Assembly: GCA_947496145.1 (NCBI GenBank)
Contig: CANMBS010000024.1
Location: forward strand, 1 to 64,000
DNA: 64,000 nt
From: an uncultured Pseudovibrio sp.
GTDB taxonomy: Bacteria > Pseudomonadota > Alphaproteobacteria > Rhizobiales > Stappiaceae
Direction of reading: 5' to 3'
This document shows, one piece after another, positions 8,051 through 17,979 of the stretch. Under the pieces are notes generated by a model. It worked only from the letters and a program-made list of their open reading frames with translations. It made no database searches and was not told where the DNA came from. The first letter of the stretch is position 1. Every line of letters starts with the position of its first letter. The position numbers were made by a program, and so were the translations under genes.

Positions 8051-8730
8051 CCTGATTCCTTCCAAAGTTTAGTTTGTAGGCATTCAAGAAACCCACAAAA
8101 TACAACATTTTCCATATTATTCTCAATATATCTCACATAAGTCAACATTAATTCACCCTGTAAGAACTAGTCCTTATTTGAGTTTTGCAGTTGAGCGAAG
8201 GAAATGCTCTACGAGAAACCAAGCCGTGAGTTGCACTAGAGGGCTATGGTCTTATCAGCCAGAATGGCGTTTTAACCCATCCTTTTGATGCTTAAGGAAA
8301 CAGTTTTGCTGGGAGCAATGGTGTCCGCCCGTTCTTGATCTTTCAAGTTTTGCAATGAGGTAAGATTTAACCAGCGGAGGTGGTATTGGCTTGGTAATTG
8401 GTCTGGGTAAATTATATGCGTGCTGCTCAATTGCAATTAGTGTCTATGGCCGCAAAAATATTATGAGTTTGCAATCTAGTTGAAGTGGCGTTGATTCTAT
8501 GCATTTGCGTTGCATATCTTGCCTGCGCTGGATTATTGCTGTTGTATCTGCCGCTTATTACTACTTTACTATCATGTGTAACTGGTTGGAAACTAGATGC
8601 AAAACATCGCATCTGGCGCGCTGATTACAAATATTGCACCGCAATAGTAGTTCTGGTGTTGACATTAATAAGTATTTTTTTGTAGGTTTTTGTGAACCAA
8701 TTTTAATATGGTTTCATAAAAGGTTTTTCA
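8051..8730. other. Long divergent promoter region
   Basis: About 660 bases between the divergent deoR-type and peptide-transporter genes. It is AT-rich around 8095-8150. A frame at 8485-8685 could encode a 66-residue two-helix membrane peptide, but it begins with GTG and has no ribosome site, so I do not call it. An imperfect repeat just before the transporter is listed separately. Confidence 0.4.
8693..8716 (+). promoter_or_regulatory. Imperfect inverted repeat before the peptide ABC operon
   Basis: TGAACCA (8693-8699) faces TGGTTTCA (8709-8716) across an AT-rich spacer, 15 bases before the first ATG of the operon. It could be an operator for the GntR regulator at the operon's end, but this is a weak call based on symmetry and place only. 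Confidence 0.25.
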
Positions 8731-9747
8731 ATGCTAGCCGCATCCAGCAGCTCGATAAATTCTAGTTTGCCAGTTTTCTCGGTCGCAGATCTTAATATGA
8801 GGATCGCTGGGAGTCCGACGGATCTGGTTGAAAATTTCTCGATTGATGTATTTCCCGGGCACACCCTATGCATTGTTGGTGAGTCTGGGTGCGGGAAAAG
8901 TATCAGTGCATTGGCGTTGATGGGACTGCTCTCGCCAACAGAAATTGACATTCGCAGTGGGACAATCCGATTTGAAGGTCAGGAATACCCTGTCTCAGAA
9001 GCTCAAAACGCACGCCATCTGCGTGGAGACCGGCTTGCAATGATCTTTCAGGAACCGATGACCTCCCTGAACCCTGCATATAAAGTTGGCGAGCAGATTG
9101 CTGAGGCCATCACATGTCATCATCCTTTCTCATCTGATGAAGCCAAGAAACGTGCTATCGAAATGCTTGCGAAAGTGGGTATTCCAGCACCCGCTGCCCG
9201 CTTCAATGAGTACCCGCATCAGTTGTCTGGGGGTATGCGTCAGCGTGTCATGATTGCTATGGCGCTGGTCAATAATCCATCTCTGCTTATTGCGGACGAA
9301 CCAACCACCGCTCTGGATGTAACTATCCAAGCGCAGATTATTGAACTTATTCGAAATCTGCAAAAAGAAGCGAACATGGGAACAATTATGATTACCCATG
9401 ATCTGGGCGTCGTTGCGAAACTAGCAACGGATGTGGTTGTTATGTATGCAGGTCAAATCGTGGAGAAGGGGCCGGTTGAAGCAATATTCAATGACCCGCA
9501 ACATCCTTACACAATTGGCTTGCTTTCTTCCATGCCTAAACTCACGGGCCAAAGAGAACGCCTTGCAACAATTCCGGGTACTGTGCCGACTATCCAATCT
9601 ATGCCGTCGGGGTGCAGGTTTAGTAGTCGCTGTCCGTTTCGTGCAGCAATTTGCAAAGAAAAGCCCGTAGCACGGTCCTTTAAAAACAATCACAGTGTGT
9701 CGTGCCACTTCGCTCCTCTGGATGTAATACTGGAGTTAAGTGTATGA
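8731..9747 (+). CDS. Dipeptide/oligopeptide ABC importer ATP-binding protein (DppD-like)
   Basis: A 338-residue ATPase. Walker A is GESGCGKS, the Q-loop [10 protein letters not shown], the signature LSGGMRQR, Walker [13 protein letters not shown] and the H-loop ITHDLG. The C-terminal oligo_HPY block ([25 protein letters not shown] with its cysteines) marks the DppD/OppD/GsiA group. With the next gene it makes the heterodimeric engine of the importer. First gene of the operon; its TGA overlaps the next ATG (ATGA at 9744-9747). Confidence 0.93.
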   Translation: MLAASSSSINSSLPVFSVADLNMRIAGSPTDLVENFSIDVFPGHTLCIVGESGCGKSISALALMGLLSPTEIDIRSGTIRFEGQEYPVSEAQNARHLRGDRLAMIFQEPMTSLNPAYKVGEQIAEAITCHHPFSSDEAKKRAIEMLAKVGIPAPAARFNEYPHQLSGGMRQRVMIAMALVNNPSLLIADEPTTALDVTIQAQIIELIRNLQKEANMGTIMITHDLGVVAKLATDVVVMYAGQIVEKGPVEAIFNDPQHPYTIGLLSSMPKLTGQRERLATIPGTVPTIQSMPSGCRFSSRCPFRAAICKEKPVARSFKNNHSVSCHFAPLDVILELSV

Positions 9748-10871
9748 GTGATATCATCCTCAAAGCCTGTAATCTGAAGAAGTATTATGAAGTTAATCAG
9801 GGTCTTTTCAGCTCTGGTGATCTTGTGAAGGCTGTAGATGATGTTTCCCTTGAGGTTCGTCGGGGAGAGACCTTTGCCATTGTTGGTGAGTCCGGGTGTG
9901 GCAAGTCAACTCTGGGGCGCCTTTTGATGCAACTTTTAGTGCCAACTGAAGGTGAAGTTGAATTTGAAGGGAAGGCTCTTAGCAAACATAGTGACAAAGA
10001 CCTCTCAACGCTTCGCAAGGAAGTGCAGTTCGTTTTTCAGGACCCGTTCTCCTCACTCAACCCTCGTATGACTGTCAGAAAACTGATCAGTGAACCTCTT
10101 GAAATTCACCGGAAAGACCTGAGTTCAAAGCAACGCGATGACAAAGTCAAACAACTGTTGGAGCAGGTTGGCTTAAGAGTAGAACATGCCAATCGCTATC
10201 CCCACGAGTTTTCGGGAGGTCAACGGCAGCGTATCGGTATAGCGCGTGCTCTGGCGAGTGGTCCGAAGTTGATTATAGGCGATGAACCTGTTTCTGCTCT
10301 TGATGTTTCTGTTCAGGCACAAGTCGTAAACTTACTTGATGATTTGCGCGATGAGTTCGAATTGACGCTAATTATTATCGCACATGATCTTTCGATTATC
10401 CGTCAAATGAGTGATCGTGTTGCGGTCATGTATTTAGGCAAGATTGTTGAGATGGGTCCTGTTGATGAGGTTTTCTCAAATCCGCGCCATCCCTACACAC
10501 TGGCTTTACTTTCTGCAGTGCCAGAACCTGTTGTTGGTCAGGAAAAAACGCTGATTTCTCTTCTCGGCGAGACCCCAAGCCCAACTGCCTCCATTCCAGG
10601 ATGCCGGTTTAACAACAGGTGTCAATTTGCCCGCAATATTTGCCGGAAAACTCAACCTGAAATTTCAGTAGCTGAAGCACACGAAAAGCATATTGTTGCC
10701 TGTCACTTCTGGCAGGACGTGGCGCAAAGTGCTTCAGAAAACACAATGAATACTTCCAGAACGCGCAATGAGAAATTGGAAGCGCGTTTCAAATTATATC
10801 AAGCCGCTTTGAAGGGAGAAAAAGCGGTCCCTAAATTACTCGGTGCAATTGAGCAGGAGGAACTGACGTGA
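9744..10871 (+). CDS. Dipeptide/oligopeptide ABC importer ATP-binding protein (DppF-like)
   Basis: A 375-residue partner ATPase: Walker [11 protein letters not shown]-loop [11 protein letters not shown], signature FSGGQRQR, Walker [13 protein letters not shown] and the C-terminal oligo_HPY part ([25 protein letters not shown]). A charged tail of about 50 residues follows. The ATG at 9744 overlaps the previous stop and has GGAG upstream; a longer frame from 9702 has no such support. Its own TGA overlaps the GTG start of the binding-protein gene. Confidence 0.93.
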   Translation: MSDIILKACNLKKYYEVNQGLFSSGDLVKAVDDVSLEVRRGETFAIVGESGCGKSTLGRLLMQLLVPTEGEVEFEGKALSKHSDKDLSTLRKEVQFVFQDPFSSLNPRMTVRKLISEPLEIHRKDLSSKQRDDKVKQLLEQVGLRVEHANRYPHEFSGGQRQRIGIARALASGPKLIIGDEPVSALDVSVQAQVVNLLDDLRDEFELTLIIIAHDLSIIRQMSDRVAVMYLGKIVEMGPVDEVFSNPRHPYTLALLSAVPEPVVGQEKTLISLLGETPSPTASIPGCRFNNRCQFARNICRKTQPEISVAEAHEKHIVACHFWQDVAQSASENTMNTSRTRNEKLEARFKLYQAALKGEKAVPKLLGAIEQEELT

Positions 10872-12379
10872 AATTTGCCCGTAATGTCCTATTATTTTCA
10901 ACCATAACTATGACGGCTATGTCCGCCAGCGCACAAGATTTGCGCATCGGTTTGCAATCTGATGCAGATGTTCTAGACCCAGATCAGTCGCGCAGCTTCG
11001 TAGGCCGTATTGTTTATGCATCTCTTTGCGATAAATTGGTCGATATTACACCGGATCTTAAAATCATTCCGCAACTTGCCACCAGTTGGTCGTGGACTGA
11101 TGATGGCAAAAAGCTCACCCTCAAGTTACGTGAGGGTGTTGTCTTCCATGACGGAACACCATTTAATGCAGAAGCGGTTGCCCGTAACATTACGCGCAGT
11201 CAGACAATGCCTGAATCCCGCAGAAAGTCAGAAGTTTCATCTGTTGAAAGCACGACAGTTCTGGGTGAGTATGAGATCGCTATCAATCTGAAGCAACCAG
11301 ACTCCACATTACTGGCGCAGCTGGCAGACCGCTCTGGTATGATGGTTTCTCCTGATGCTGCGGAAGCCGCTGGAGCGGATTTTGGACTGAAACCAGTCTG
11401 CTCTGGCGCATTCGAATTTGTCGAGCGTGTGGCACAAGACCGTATTGTTTTGAAGAAATTTGACGATTACTGGAATAAGGATGCGATCAACTTTGATACC
11501 GTGACGTATCTGCCTATTCCAGACAATACCGTACGTCTTGCAAACTTATTGTCCGGCGATATTCATATTCTTGATCGTCTTGCAGCAACCGATTTACAGC
11601 AGGCCAAAGCGAGCTCAGCCGTTAATGTAACCAGCGCAGTTTCTCTCGGTTATCAGGGCCTTACAATGAATATAGACAACGGAGAGCAAGCGAACACACC
11701 ATGGGGTAAAGATAAACGCGTTCGTCAGGCGCTGAGCTATTCGATTGATCGGGAAATCTTAAACAACGTAGTGTTTAACGGTGCGTTTGCGGCAGGTAAT
11801 CAGGCATTTCCACCAAACTCTCCCTGGTATGATAAAAGCCACCCGATCCCCGAGCGTGATCTTGCCAAAGCAAAAGCACTATTAGCAGAAGCAGGCTATC
11901 CGAATGGTCTTGATATTGAGATTTCGGTGCCGAATACAAACGTACCAACGCAAGTGACACAGGTTGTTCAGGCGATGGCGGCTGAGGCAGGTATCAACAT
12001 CAAACTGGTCACCAAAGAGTTCGCGACGCTGTTGGCTGACGACTCTGCTGGTAACTATCAGGCCAGTCAAATCGGTTGGTCAGGTCGTGTCGATCCGGAT
12101 GGTAATATACACCAGTTTGTAACGACGGGTGGTGGTATTAACGACTCTAACTACTCCAATGCTAAAGTGGATGAACTACTTAATGCAGCAAGGCAGTTTT
12201 CTGATCCAGAAAAACGCCAGCTAAGCTACGCCGCTGCAAACAAGATTTTGCAGGACGAATTACCAATCATCTATCTTTATCATCCGACCTGGATTTTCGG
12301 AGTAACTCCAGAGCTTTCCGGTTTCACGACTTACCCTGACGGAATGATCCGCCTGGAAAACGTGAAGTTCGAGAAATAA
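10868..12379 (+). CDS. Family 5 extracellular solute-binding protein (peptide/glutathione type)
   Basis: A 503-residue periplasmic binding protein with a Sec signal peptide (cleavage expected after MSASA, about residue 24). Family 5 features: DVLDPDQSR, LATSWSWTDDGKKLTLKLR, GVVFHDGTPFNAEAV, VRQALSYSIDREIL and the late GW(S)GRVDPDGN region. The starting GTG overlaps the dppF-like stop and has GAGGA before it. Similar proteins bind di/oligopeptides, glutathione (GsiB) or nickel; the gamma-glutamyltransferase downstream favours a gamma-glutamyl compound, by inference. Confidence 0.9.
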   Translation: MKFARNVLLFSTITMTAMSASAQDLRIGLQSDADVLDPDQSRSFVGRIVYASLCDKLVDITPDLKIIPQLATSWSWTDDGKKLTLKLREGVVFHDGTPFNAEAVARNITRSQTMPESRRKSEVSSVESTTVLGEYEIAINLKQPDSTLLAQLADRSGMMVSPDAAEAAGADFGLKPVCSGAFEFVERVAQDRIVLKKFDDYWNKDAINFDTVTYLPIPDNTVRLANLLSGDIHILDRLAATDLQQAKASSAVNVTSAVSLGYQGLTMNIDNGEQANTPWGKDKRVRQALSYSIDREILNNVVFNGAFAAGNQAFPPNSPWYDKSHPIPERDLAKAKALLAEAGYPNGLDIEISVPNTNVPTQVTQVVQAMAAEAGINIKLVTKEFATLLADDSAGNYQASQIGWSGRVDPDGNIHQFVTTGGGINDSNYSNAKVDELLNAARQFSDPEKRQLSYAAANKILQDELPIIYLYHPTWIFGVTPELSGFTTYPDGMIRLENVKFEK

Positions 12380-12390
12380 GAGTAAAATTT

Positions 12391-12414
12391 CAGCGCGGTA
12401 ACTTTATCGCGCTG
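12391..12414 (+). other. Intercistronic hairpin after the binding-protein gene
   Basis: CAGCGCG (12391-12397) and CGCGCTG (12408-12414) form a seven-base stem with a ten-base loop, 11 bases after the stop codon and before the permease. No T-run follows. This is the usual place for a stem that protects the highly expressed binding-protein message. Confidence 0.6.
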
Positions 12415-12443
12415 ATTACCCCATTACCTTGAAAGCTTAAGAG

Positions 12444-13391
12444 ATGCTAAGTTTCGTTCTGCGTCGTCTGCTCATTGCTATTCCGACAATAATACTGATA
12501 TCTGTATTTGTATTTACTTTGCAGAAACTGCTGCCAGGTGATCCTGTTTTAGCTATGGCGGGAGAAGAGCGTGACCCGCAGGTTCTTGAATACTTGCGGA
12601 ACAAGTACCGTCTTAACGATCCAATTTTTATTCAATACATCAACTGGATCGGGAACGCATTCGTCGGTGATTTAGGTATCTCTTTACGTACAAATCAGCC
12701 TGTTCTTGAGCTGATCATGGAAAAGCTCCCAGTTACAATTCAACTGGCAGTTATCGCAATTCTCATCGCCTTGGTAATTGGTATTCCGACGGGTATTCTT
12801 TCCGCTGTGAAAAAGGGAAGCGCGGTTGATTATTGCGCCAATGCTATTGCCTTGTCAGGTCTTTCCATCCCTAATTTCTGGCTCGGTATAATGTTGATCC
12901 TGTTGGTTTCGGTTCGGTGGCAGCTACTGCCAGCTTCGGGATATGTTCCCTTTTTTGAAGATCCGCTTAAGTCAGTCAGCGTGATGATTATGCCAGCCTT
13001 TGTTCTTGGCACTGCACTGGCTGCTACCCTGATGCGCCACACCCGATCAGCCATGCTCGACGTTTTAAAGTCGGATTATGTGCGCACCGCGCGGGCTAAG
13101 GGATTGAAGGAGCAAACTGTCGTTCTCAAACATGCTTTCAGAAATGCAGCAACACCCATTGTTACCTTGACAGCACTCTTGTTTGGAGAGTTGATCGCCG
13201 GTGCTGTCTTAACAGAGCAAATCTTCACGATCCCGGGTTTTGGAAAACTGATCGTCGATGCTGTGTTTAATCGCGATTATGCAGTGGTGCAGGGGGTCGT
13301 TCTGGTTACAGCTGTTGGCTTCATTCTTATGAATCTGCTTGCCGATGTAGCTTATGTTCTTTTAAACCCAAGGCTTCGGAGTTCATCATGA
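12444..13391 (+). CDS. Dipeptide ABC importer permease (DppB-like)
   Basis: A 315-residue inner-membrane permease with six predicted helices. The start (MLSFVLRRLLIAIPTIILIS) and LPGDPV, GDLGISLRTNQPV, and the cytoplasmic EAA-type loop (DYVRTARAKGLKEQTVVLKH) are typical of DppB/GsiC. The stop overlaps the next ATG (ATGA at 13388-13391), so the two permeases are translationally coupled. Confidence 0.93.
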   Translation: MLSFVLRRLLIAIPTIILISVFVFTLQKLLPGDPVLAMAGEERDPQVLEYLRNKYRLNDPIFIQYINWIGNAFVGDLGISLRTNQPVLELIMEKLPVTIQLAVIAILIALVIGIPTGILSAVKKGSAVDYCANAIALSGLSIPNFWLGIMLILLVSVRWQLLPASGYVPFFEDPLKSVSVMIMPAFVLGTALAATLMRHTRSAMLDVLKSDYVRTARAKGLKEQTVVLKHAFRNAATPIVTLTALLFGELIAGAVLTEQIFTIPGFGKLIVDAVFNRDYAVVQGVVLVTAVGFILMNLLADVAYVLLNPRLRSSS

Positions 13392-14272
13392 CACACATAT
13401 CTGATGATACTTGCTCTGAAGATGCCGTCCTCGCAACCAGACGAGAAAACCGGGTTTGGAAGAAGTTTAAAAGCCATCGCAGTGCCATGATTGGTGGTGG
13501 GCTCGCAGCATTCTTTATTCTGATCGCAGTGCTTGCTCCAATTCTTCCTGTTGTGGAACCTACGGCAACAGACTGGTTTGCTGTACGCAAAGCACCATCA
13601 CTAGTTCATCCTTTTGGAACAGATGAAATAGGCCGTGATGTGTTGTCGCGTATGGTTTGGGGAGCACAGGCATCACTTTTAGCTGGTGTGGTGTCCGTCG
13701 CTATTGCCATTGGTCTTGGTGTTCCTCTGGGCATTCTTGCAGGTTACTTCTCTGGCTGGACAGATGCAATTATTTCCCGTTGCACAGAAGCTTTACTTGC
13801 TGCGCCATTTCTGGTGCTGGCGATTGCCCTTGCGGCTTTCCTCGGCCCCAGCCTCACTAATGCGATGATAGCTATCGGTATATCTGCGACACCCATTTTT
13901 GTCAGACTCACCCGAGGTCAAGTGCTCTCAGTTAAAGCTGAAGACTATGTCGAGAGTGCCAGAGCCGTAGGACTACCTACCCATAAAATTCTGAGCAGAT
14001 ACATTCTGCCAAACGTGCTTCCCCCAATCCTTGTGCAGGCTACCTTGTCTATTGCCACCGCAATCATCGCGGAAGCTTCTTTAAGCTTCCTCGGTCTCGG
14101 ACAACAAGCTCCTGCTCCAAGTTGGGGGCAAATGCTCAACACAGCGAAAAATTTCCTCCATCAAGCCCCCTGGATGGCTTTATGGCCCGGCATTGCGATT
14201 TTTCTGGTTGTGCTGGGCTTTAATTTACTGGGCGATGGATTGCGCGACGCCTTAGATCCAAGAGAAAAATAA
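13388..14272 (+). CDS. Dipeptide ABC importer permease (DppC-like)
   Basis: A 294-residue second permease. A cytoplasmic N-terminus is followed by SHRSAMIGGGLAAFF (first helix), HPFGTDEIGRDVLSRMVWG (the DppC hallmark) and the coupling loop DYVESARAVGLPTHKI. Four further helices end in NLLGDGLRDALDPR, which closes most DppC/GsiD proteins. The gap to the ggt-like gene is 11 bases. Confidence 0.93.
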   Translation: MTHISDDTCSEDAVLATRRENRVWKKFKSHRSAMIGGGLAAFFILIAVLAPILPVVEPTATDWFAVRKAPSLVHPFGTDEIGRDVLSRMVWGAQASLLAGVVSVAIAIGLGVPLGILAGYFSGWTDAIISRCTEALLAAPFLVLAIALAAFLGPSLTNAMIAIGISATPIFVRLTRGQVLSVKAEDYVESARAVGLPTHKILSRYILPNVLPPILVQATLSIATAIIAEASLSFLGLGQQAPAPSWGQMLNTAKNFLHQAPWMALWPGIAIFLVVLGFNLLGDGLRDALDPREK

Positions 14273-14283
14273 GTGAAGAAACT

Positions 14284-16074
14284 ATGACATTTACAACACG
14301 TCCTGAAATCCGTGGCACCTTTGGTGTCGTCACTTCTACACATTGGATTGCATCGAGTGTTGGGTTTGGAATTTTAGAAAAAGGTGGCAATGCATTTGAT
14401 GCTGCTGTTGCAGCTGGCCTCGTTCTACAAGTTGTTGAACCGCACCTGAACGGCCCTGCAGGAGATCTACCCGCAATACTCTATGACGCAGAAAAAAGAA
14501 AACCGGAGGTTTTGTGCGCACAAGGCACCGCTCCGGCAGCAGCTTCTATTGAGCACTTCGAGAAGCTTGGTTTGAACCTCATCCCGGGTTCTGGATTACT
14601 TGCTACGGTTATTCCCGGGGCATTCGATGGCTGGATGTTGATGTTGCAGGACTATGGCCTCTTGTCTTTGAGGGAGGTGCTGGAACCAGCGATCGACTAT
14701 GCGAAAAAAGGTCATCCGATATTACCCCGCGTATCTTATACGATTGAAGGTTTGAAAGAGTTTTTTACTGATGAATGGCCGAGTTCCGCTGAAGTGTGGA
14801 CGCCAGATGGCAAAACTCCAGCGCCAAATACAAATTTCAAGAATCCATATCTCGCAGATACCTATCAACGTATTCTTGACGAGGCAGAAGCTGAGTCCAA
14901 TGATCGAAGTGGGCAAATTTCGGCTGCCCGGGAGATTTGGAGAAATGGGTTCGTTGCTGATGCAATCTGTAATTTTCTTAGTGAAGCTTCGGTTATGGAT
15001 GTTTCAGAGCAAAAGAACAGCGGCATCTTAGTCCGCGAAGACTTAGCAAATTGGCAAGCTACCATCGAAGACACCACGAGCATTGATTATCACGGCTGGC
15101 GAATCCATAAAACGCAGCCTTGGAGTCAGGGGCCGGTTATGCTTCAGGCACTTTCAATTCTGAAAAGGTTTGATCTTGATGCAATGGATCCCAATGGTGA
15201 AGAGTTCATCCATACGGTGATCGAGGTGATGAAACTCGCCTATGCTGACCGTGAAACGTATTACGGTGACCCGGATTTCACAGATGTCCCGCTCGACTAT
15301 CTGCTCTCTGATAAGTATGCCGCTGAGCGTAGTCAACTGATTGGTGAGAAAGCATCATTTGCGCAGCGTCCCGGCCACCTTCCGGGATTTGAGCATCTTG
15401 CTGAGGGGTACATCGCACGGGCTCAGCGAGATTTTGAGGTTACCTGTGGTGTGAGTGCCGGAGAACCCACCATGGCGCATCTTACCGAAAAGCGCGGTGA
15501 TACAGTGCATTTAGATGTGATTGACCGTTGGGGCAACATGGTTGCAGCGACCCCCTCCGGCGGGTGGTTGCAAAGTTCACCTGTAGTGCCGGGACTAGGG
15601 TTTCCGTTGAACTCCCGTGCTCAGATGTTCTGGTTAGAAGAAGGAGTGCCTAACGCGCTTGCCCCTGGAAAGCGACCGCGCACAACCTTGACCCCAAGTT
15701 TTGCCGAGAAAGATGGCATGCAGCTTGTGTTCGGTACACCGGGGGGAGATCAGCAGGATCAATGGCAGCTTATCTGGTTTTTGCGATTTGTCCATCATGG
15801 CTTGGATCTACAGGAAGGGATGGATTGTCCACTCTTTCACACCAATCACTTTCAGAGTTCGTTTTATCCAAGGGAAGTCAAGTCAGGCGAAATGACAATC
15901 GAGCCTGCGGTGGGACAAGACGTCATTGATGGCTTACGCGCACGTGGTCATGTTGTGACGGTTGCAGAACCGTGGTCAATCGGACGCCTCACGGCCGCAT
16001 TGCGCCATCCTTGCGGAATGTTGCAAGCGGCAGCTACACCGCGTCTGATGCAAGCATACGCCGTTGGCAGATAA
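14284..16074 (+). CDS. Gamma-glutamyltransferase-like Ntn hydrolase, cytoplasmic form
   Basis: A 596-residue protein of the gamma-glutamyltranspeptidase/cephalosporin acylase family. These precursors cut themselves before a Thr that becomes the nucleophile; here the best match is T407 in GDTVHLDVIDRWGNM. The N-terminal ILEKGGNAFDAAVAAG, HLNGPAGD and C-terminal PRTTLTPSF and FGTPGGDQQDQ are family blocks. It has no signal peptide, unlike periplasmic GGT, so it should act in the cytosol on compounds delivered by the ABC importer next to it. Substrate is uncertain: gamma-glutamyl peptides such as glutathione are the favoured guess, an acylase role is possible. Confidence 0.82.
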   Translation: MTFTTRPEIRGTFGVVTSTHWIASSVGFGILEKGGNAFDAAVAAGLVLQVVEPHLNGPAGDLPAILYDAEKRKPEVLCAQGTAPAAASIEHFEKLGLNLIPGSGLLATVIPGAFDGWMLMLQDYGLLSLREVLEPAIDYAKKGHPILPRVSYTIEGLKEFFTDEWPSSAEVWTPDGKTPAPNTNFKNPYLADTYQRILDEAEAESNDRSGQISAAREIWRNGFVADAICNFLSEASVMDVSEQKNSGILVREDLANWQATIEDTTSIDYHGWRIHKTQPWSQGPVMLQALSILKRFDLDAMDPNGEEFIHTVIEVMKLAYADRETYYGDPDFTDVPLDYLLSDKYAAERSQLIGEKASFAQRPGHLPGFEHLAEGYIARAQRDFEVTCGVSAGEPTMAHLTEKRGDTVHLDVIDRWGNMVAATPSGGWLQSSPVVPGLGFPLNSRAQMFWLEEGVPNALAPGKRPRTTLTPSFAEKDGMQLVFGTPGGDQQDQWQLIWFLRFVHHGLDLQEGMDCPLFHTNHFQSSFYPREVKSGEMTIEPAVGQDVIDGLRARGHVVTVAEPWSIGRLTAALRHPCGMLQAAATPRLMQAYAVGR

Positions 16075-16116
16075 GGAGAAGAGTTTACTTGAAGAGACCC
16101 AAGCCGAGGATAATCT

Positions 16117-16950
16117 ATGGAATTTATGGATCTAACGAGTATTGGTACAATGGCTGCGATTTCTATTGCAGCTGGCGTGTTCGGTGGCATACTTGCAGGT
16201 TTGCTCGGCGTGGGTGGCGGGATCGTTATCGTTCCCGCCTTGTATATTGCCCTTACTCAAATCGCTCTGATAAATGCGGACTTGGCAATGCAAATCGCTG
16301 TTGCAACGTCTCTGCTCACGATTGTATTCACCTCTCTTTCTTCTGGCATGGGGCACTACAAACGTGGAGCAATTGATTTTGAACTTCTCAAACTGTGGGC
16401 TCCTTCAATTATTCTGGGAGTGATTATTGGTTCATTACTTGGCAGTATTGTTTCTGGTTATATCCTGATCGGCATATTTGCGTGCGTGGCGGCGATTGTT
16501 GCCGGTGATATGATTTTCCGAAAAGCTCCTGCCAAGGTTGAGCCACGAGGTTTTTCTAGACCCGTTTGGGCGGGCCTTGGTGTGCTGGCCGGAACCATAT
16601 CTTCTATGATGGGTATTGGTGGGGGAACAGTGTGTGTGCCGTTGCTGAGCTTTCTTGGTTATGACATTCGCAAGGCCGTAGGAACATCTGCAGCAATTGG
16701 TTTCGTAATTGGCCTTCCAAGTGCCGTGATCTATGGCTTTAGCGGGCAGACGCAGGAAGGATTACCTCCTTTTTCTCTGGGATACATAAATCTTCTTGCA
16801 GCGGCCATCATTATTCCACTGAGCACCTCCTTTGCACGGCTCGGCGTAAGGATCGCGCACAGCATCCCAAGAGAGACCTTACGCCTTGTTTTTGGTATGT
16901 TTTTAGCTATAACCTCGCTGCGAATGTTTGCCGACTTAATTGGTAGTTAG
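16117..16950 (+). CDS. TauE/SafE-family membrane exporter
   Basis: A 277-residue membrane protein with about eight helices. The two GxGGG repeats characteristic of the family, GVFGGILAGLLGVGGGIVIVP and, in the second half, TISSMMGIGGGTVCVP, are present. Members export sulfite, sulfoacetate or related organosulfur anions. Behind a peptide importer and a ggt-like gene it may remove a sulfur product of thiol breakdown; this is inference. It lies 42 bases after the ggt-like stop. Confidence 0.85.
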   Translation: MEFMDLTSIGTMAAISIAAGVFGGILAGLLGVGGGIVIVPALYIALTQIALINADLAMQIAVATSLLTIVFTSLSSGMGHYKRGAIDFELLKLWAPSIILGVIIGSLLGSIVSGYILIGIFACVAAIVAGDMIFRKAPAKVEPRGFSRPVWAGLGVLAGTISSMMGIGGGTVCVPLLSFLGYDIRKAVGTSAAIGFVIGLPSAVIYGFSGQTQEGLPPFSLGYINLLAAAIIIPLSTSFARLGVRIAHSIPRETLRLVFGMFLAITSLRMFADLIGS

Positions 16951-16958
16951 AAGGTAGA

Positions 16959-17657
16959 ATGGTATCAAGCAATAAGCCTCCGGAACAAGCATTATTGGAT
17001 GCAATTGAAAGCCGGGAAACTAACGGAACGTTCATTTCTGAAGGCAGATTACTTCCAGAGCGCATGCTTGCTCAGGAGCTGGGCATTAGTCGTGCCCGGT
17101 TAAGACAAGTTCTCAGAGAACTGGAGCAGGCTGGTACTATTTTCCGACGTCAGGGGCAGGGCACCTTTGTTGCTCCTCCCCCCGCCGCGGACGCAGGGCG
17201 CATGCGGACACTTGCCAGTCGCATCACACCTCGCGATGTGATGGAAGTGCGCCTGGAAATCGAACCTGCCCTTGCTGCATTGGCGGCGGAGCGAGCAACC
17301 GCTGACGAGTTGAAGCTATTGGGACAACTCATGCAGGCAACACTGGATGCAAGTGATGCAATTGCCTATGAGACAGCCGACGAGATCTTCCATTATAAGA
17401 TAGCCGAAGTTGCTCATAACCCGCTTTTCTTAAACATCTACAATGAAATACGCGAGGTCCGAAAACAGGCCTCCTGGACACAAGAACGGCAGAACACCTA
17501 TTCAAAGGAAACCATCAATCAGATAGGTTCCCAACATAAGGATCTGATGGAGAACATTGCTTCCCGAAAGAGCGAAGCAGCAGCCTCAGTGATGCGCATA
17601 CACTTATTAACCGTATCCAACACCCTTTTGCGCCACCGTCATTACGACGATCTCTAA
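16959..17657 (+). CDS. GntR-family regulator, FadR (FCD) subgroup
   Basis: A 232-residue regulator. The N-terminal winged helix spans about residues 8-75 (LLPERMLAQELGISRARLRQVLRELEQAG written here in parts: LLPERMLAQELGIS, RARLRQVLRELE). The C-terminal FCD domain (DVMEVRLEIEPALAALAAER, FHYKIAEVAHNPLF, HKDLMENIASRK, MRIHL) has the metal-binding His and Asp positions of that class. It starts eight bases after the exporter and closes the operon, so it probably controls the peptide importer genes. Confidence 0.9.
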   Translation: MVSSNKPPEQALLDAIESRETNGTFISEGRLLPERMLAQELGISRARLRQVLRELEQAGTIFRRQGQGTFVAPPPAADAGRMRTLASRITPRDVMEVRLEIEPALAALAAERATADELKLLGQLMQATLDASDAIAYETADEIFHYKIAEVAHNPLFLNIYNEIREVRKQASWTQERQNTYSKETINQIGSQHKDLMENIASRKSEAAASVMRIHLLTVSNTLLRHRHYDDL

Positions 17658-17979
17658 ATAGTGCCGTCTGCATGAACGTGTAGTGAGGTGCTCGATAATA
17701 GAGCAAGTGTTTGACGCACCAATGCACACAATCAAGAGTTTTCGATTTAAGTTGTGAAACTCCATAATTTCGCAATTATGCCACTGCGAAATTGTAGGAA
17801 TATTCTTACATATACTCGTATTTTTGATATATTCCATAATCTATCTTATACGAAAACGATTCACAATTCCCCATGTAATCAATGCGCTCCCCGTTTAACA
17901 TCAACATAGCAACATCTTGCCTGTGTGTTGATGTCAGTCTCACCATTGGAATATTTGATTCCAAGCACAGAAGTATCAT
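17658..17979. other. Intergenic region with an inverted repeat
   Basis: After the GntR gene. AATTTCGCA (17766-17774) and TGCGAAATT (17785-17793) form a perfect nine-base inverted repeat with a ten-base spacer and no T-run. It could be a weak terminator, an operator or an old insertion-sequence end; the fragments of two insertion sequences start soon after. Nothing else recognised. Confidence 0.4.

Noticed and set aside
8485-8685. 66-residue frame with two hydrophobic helices between deoR-type and peptide ABC genes
   Set aside because: GTG start with no ribosome site, no neighbouring gene in the same unit and no known family; composition could arise by chance in AT-rich DNA.
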